A stretch of DNA of 6,482 nt. It comes from CAZXMB01 sp964641715 (GTDB taxonomy: Bacteria; Desulfobacterota; BSN033; UBA1163). The notes beneath the pieces are model-generated. The model was not told the origin of the DNA. It saw nothing but the letters and a program-made list of their open reading frames with translations, and ran no database searches. Below, one piece after another: positions 5,130 to 6,482 of the stretch. The stretch spans positions 1 through 6,482 of the forward strand of contig CAZXMB010000170.1 of the NCBI GenBank assembly GCA_964641715.1, given 5' to 3'. The number at the start of each line of letters is the position of its first letter. The first letter of the stretch is position 1. The translations under genes were made by a program, and so were the position numbers.

Positions 5130-6185
5130 ATGAAGATTGCCGTCGATGCGATGGGAGGAGATTTTGCTCCCCAGGCCATTGTGGAGGGGGCCTTCATGGC
5201 CTCCAAGGAATATGGCGTGAAAGTGGTTTTAGTAGGAGATGAGGATCAGGTCGCCAGAGAACTGTCCAAATATCCAACCTCCAAGCTTCCCATCTTTATA
5301 CATCACACCTCTCATGTCGTCGCTATGCACGACTCTCCCTCGACTGTCCTCAGAAGGATGAAAGAAACTTCCATCAAGGTAGCCCTTGACCTGGCCAAAA
5401 AAGGAGAGGCGAATGGAGTCGTTTCTGCAGGGAACTCAGGTGCCGCCATGGCACTAGCTATGTATATCTTTAAAAAGCTGGAAGGGGTAGATCGCCCCGC
5501 CATTGCGACGATTCATCCCGCGTTGAAGGGGAGTACGGTGCTCATCGATTCCGGTGGGAATGTGGATTGCAAACCCTCCCACCTTATCCAATTTGCCTTG
5601 ATGGGAGACGCGTATGCCAAGTATATCCTGAGGAAGGAGGAACCCAGGATCGGTCTATTAAGCAACGGGGAGGAGGAAGGAAAGGGGAACGAGTTGACCA
5701 GAGAGGTCCATAAAACCCTCTCTGAGATGGATATCAACTATGTGGGATATGTGGAGGGGAGAGACCTCAACAGCGGGCAAGTTGATGTGATCGTATGCGA
5801 TGGCTTCGTCGGAAATGTGGCCTTGAAAATCAGCGAGGGGTTATGGGAGACGATCCACGGAATCCTCAAATGGGAGGCCAAGGACAATTTAAGGGCAAAG
5901 GTTGCCTACTTTTTTATGCGACGGGCCATCCGGCGCCTTGAGAAGAGGTTTGATTACTCCGAGTATGGCGGAGCCCCTCTCCTGGGGATCAACGGGAATT
6001 GCGTGATCAGCCATGGTGCCTCGAATCCGAAGGCGATTATGAACGCGATACTTCTCGCCTCAAGCTTGGCTAAAAATAAGCTGAATGACCATCTGATCGG
6101 GGAAATGAAAGAGAAACAAGACCTGCTTCGCCTTGGCCAGAGACGACCCGAAAGGGTCATTGAACGGGTGGAGAAGATTCATTGA
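5130..6185 (+). CDS. plsX: Phosphate acyltransferase PlsX
   Basis: Converts acyl-ACP and phosphate to acyl-phosphate, the donor used by PlsY to acylate glycerol-3-phosphate at the start of phospholipid synthesis; a soluble, membrane-associated enzyme. The 351 residues match the usual ~330-350. Family landmarks appear in order: MKIAVDAMGGDFAP (1-14), HDSPSTVLRR (67-76), GVVSAGNSGAAMA (96-108), IDSGGNVDCKP (139-149), LLSNGEEEGKGNE (176-188), VIVCDGFVGNVALK (220-233) and YGGAPLLGINGNCVISHG (279-296). All look intact. ATG at 5130 follows AAGG (5121-5124), 14 bases after the rpmF stop, so it is translated from the same message as yceD and rpmF. The basic tail after about residue 325 is variable in the family. 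The next gene is not fabH, as commonly seen, but an acyl-CoA dehydrogenase. Confidence 0.97.
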   Translation: MKIAVDAMGGDFAPQAIVEGAFMASKEYGVKVVLVGDEDQVARELSKYPTSKLPIFIHHTSHVVAMHDSPSTVLRRMKETSIKVALDLAKKGEANGVVSAGNSGAAMALAMYIFKKLEGVDRPAIATIHPALKGSTVLIDSGGNVDCKPSHLIQFALMGDAYAKYILRKEEPRIGLLSNGEEEGKGNELTREVHKTLSEMDINYVGYVEGRDLNSGQVDVIVCDGFVGNVALKISEGLWETIHGILKWEAKDNLRAKVAYFFMRRAIRRLEKRFDYSEYGGAPLLGINGNCVISHGASNPKAIMNAILLASSLAKNKLNDHLIGEMKEKQDLLRLGQRRPERVIERVEKIH

Positions 6186-6202
6186 TTTCAATGAAGGAAG
6201 AT

Positions 6203-6209
6203 GGGAGGA
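6203..6209 (+). promoter_or_regulatory. Ribosome binding site fixing the TTG start of the acyl-CoA dehydrogenase
   Basis: GGGAGGA lies 7 bases before TTG at 6217-6219. No ATG or GTG in this frame lies between plsX and the conserved protein N-terminus. The position of this site therefore decides the start. Confidence 0.75.
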
Positions 6210-6216
6210 AAGTCGA

Positions 6217-6482
6217 TTGGATTATTTTCTAACCCCTGAGCAACAGAGCATTAAGTATTTAGCCCGGAAGATCGCTGTTGAGAAAATACTCCCCGTACGG
6301 TCCGAGCTCGACGAAAAGGAGGAGTTCCCCCGAGAGATCATGAAAGTCTGTGCGGATGCAGGGCTCTTTGGGGTCTCCATTGAGGAAGAATACGGAGGCT
6401 TCGGAGGAGGAGTTCTTGAGAACTGTCTGGCCGTTGAGGAGATGAGCCGTATCTGTTTGGGAGTGGCCACCAGTTATGCGGG
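6217..6482 (+). CDS. Acyl-CoA dehydrogenase, N-terminal part, 3' partial
   Basis: FAD-dependent enzymes of this family introduce the 2,3-double bond into acyl-CoA and pass electrons to electron-transfer flavoprotein. Only 88 residues of about 380 are inside the window, all from the N-terminal alpha-helical domain. Recognisable family features are MDYFLTPEQQ at the start, LARKIAVEKILPV, the helix-turn region ADAGLFGVSIEEEYGGFGG (47-65) and the AVEEMSR helix. The start is TTG (6217-6219) with a strong ribosome site GGGAGGA. The gene begins 31 bases after the plsX stop, with no terminator or promoter evident between, so it is probably co-transcribed. Substrate (short chain, branched chain or aromatic acyl) cannot be told because the catalytic base and substrate pocket are beyond the window end. 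HMG-CoA lyase at the other end hints at branched-chain or leucine catabolism, but about 5 kb separates them. Confidence 0.92.
   Translation, partial: MDYFLTPEQQSIKYLARKIAVEKILPVRSELDEKEEFPREIMKVCADAGLFGVSIEEEYGGFGGGVLENCLAVEEMSRICLGVATSYA

Overview
The window looks like part of a draft or metagenome-assembled bacterial scaffold: it holds two runs of exactly 100 N. It carries ordinary bacterial genes on both strands. A divergent EF-P, a yceD-rpmF-plsX cluster, HMG-CoA lyase, a prohibitin-type SPFH protein, a cytosolic PAS histidine kinase and an acyl-CoA dehydrogenase together suggest a Desulfobacterota/deltaproteobacterial-type anaerobe (for example Syntrophobacterales-like). That placement is an inference from gene content and protein style, not a demonstrated assignment.

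Layout. Bases 1-902 hold a nearly complete HMG-CoA lyase (+), cut only at its N-terminus. Bases 983-1443 hold the first ~154 residues of an EF-P-like factor (+). A 100-N gap follows (1444-1543), and then the C-terminal ~248 residues of a prohibitin/SPFH protein (1544-2290, +). One open frame runs through the gap by chance, but these are two separate genes, each truncated by the gap. A convergent histidine kinase occupies 2350-3465 (-), with an imperfect hairpin between it and the SPFH gene. Diverging from the kinase, at 3583-4070 (+), is a small membrane-anchored protein of unknown function interrupted by the second 100-N gap (3749-3848). The two flanks of that gap are an identical 55-base sequence. 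Collapsing it restores a clean 110-residue protein, so the gap is an assembly artefact with nothing missing.

Bases 4071-4329 are an AT-rich intergenic region containing a strong sigma70-type promoter. It drives a compact run: yceD/DUF177 (4330-4866), rpmF (L32, 4930-5115), plsX (5130-6185) and, 31 bases later, the start of an acyl-CoA dehydrogenase with a TTG start (6217 to the window end). The first three are the conserved set linking 23S rRNA/large-subunit assembly with phospholipid acyl-phosphate synthesis. Usually fabH follows plsX; here an acyl-CoA dehydrogenase does.

The genes cover acyl-CoA catabolism (HMG-CoA lyase, acyl-CoA dehydrogenase), translation (EF-P, L32, YceD), membrane lipid synthesis (PlsX), membrane organisation (SPFH) and sensing (kinase). 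I see no CRISPR array, tRNA, rRNA, transposase, phage gene or defence cassette, and nothing I can honestly call a new system. The most useful observations are the two different kinds of assembly gap, the atypical EF-P loop, the acyl-CoA dehydrogenase next to plsX, and the unusual PAS motif in the orphan kinase.
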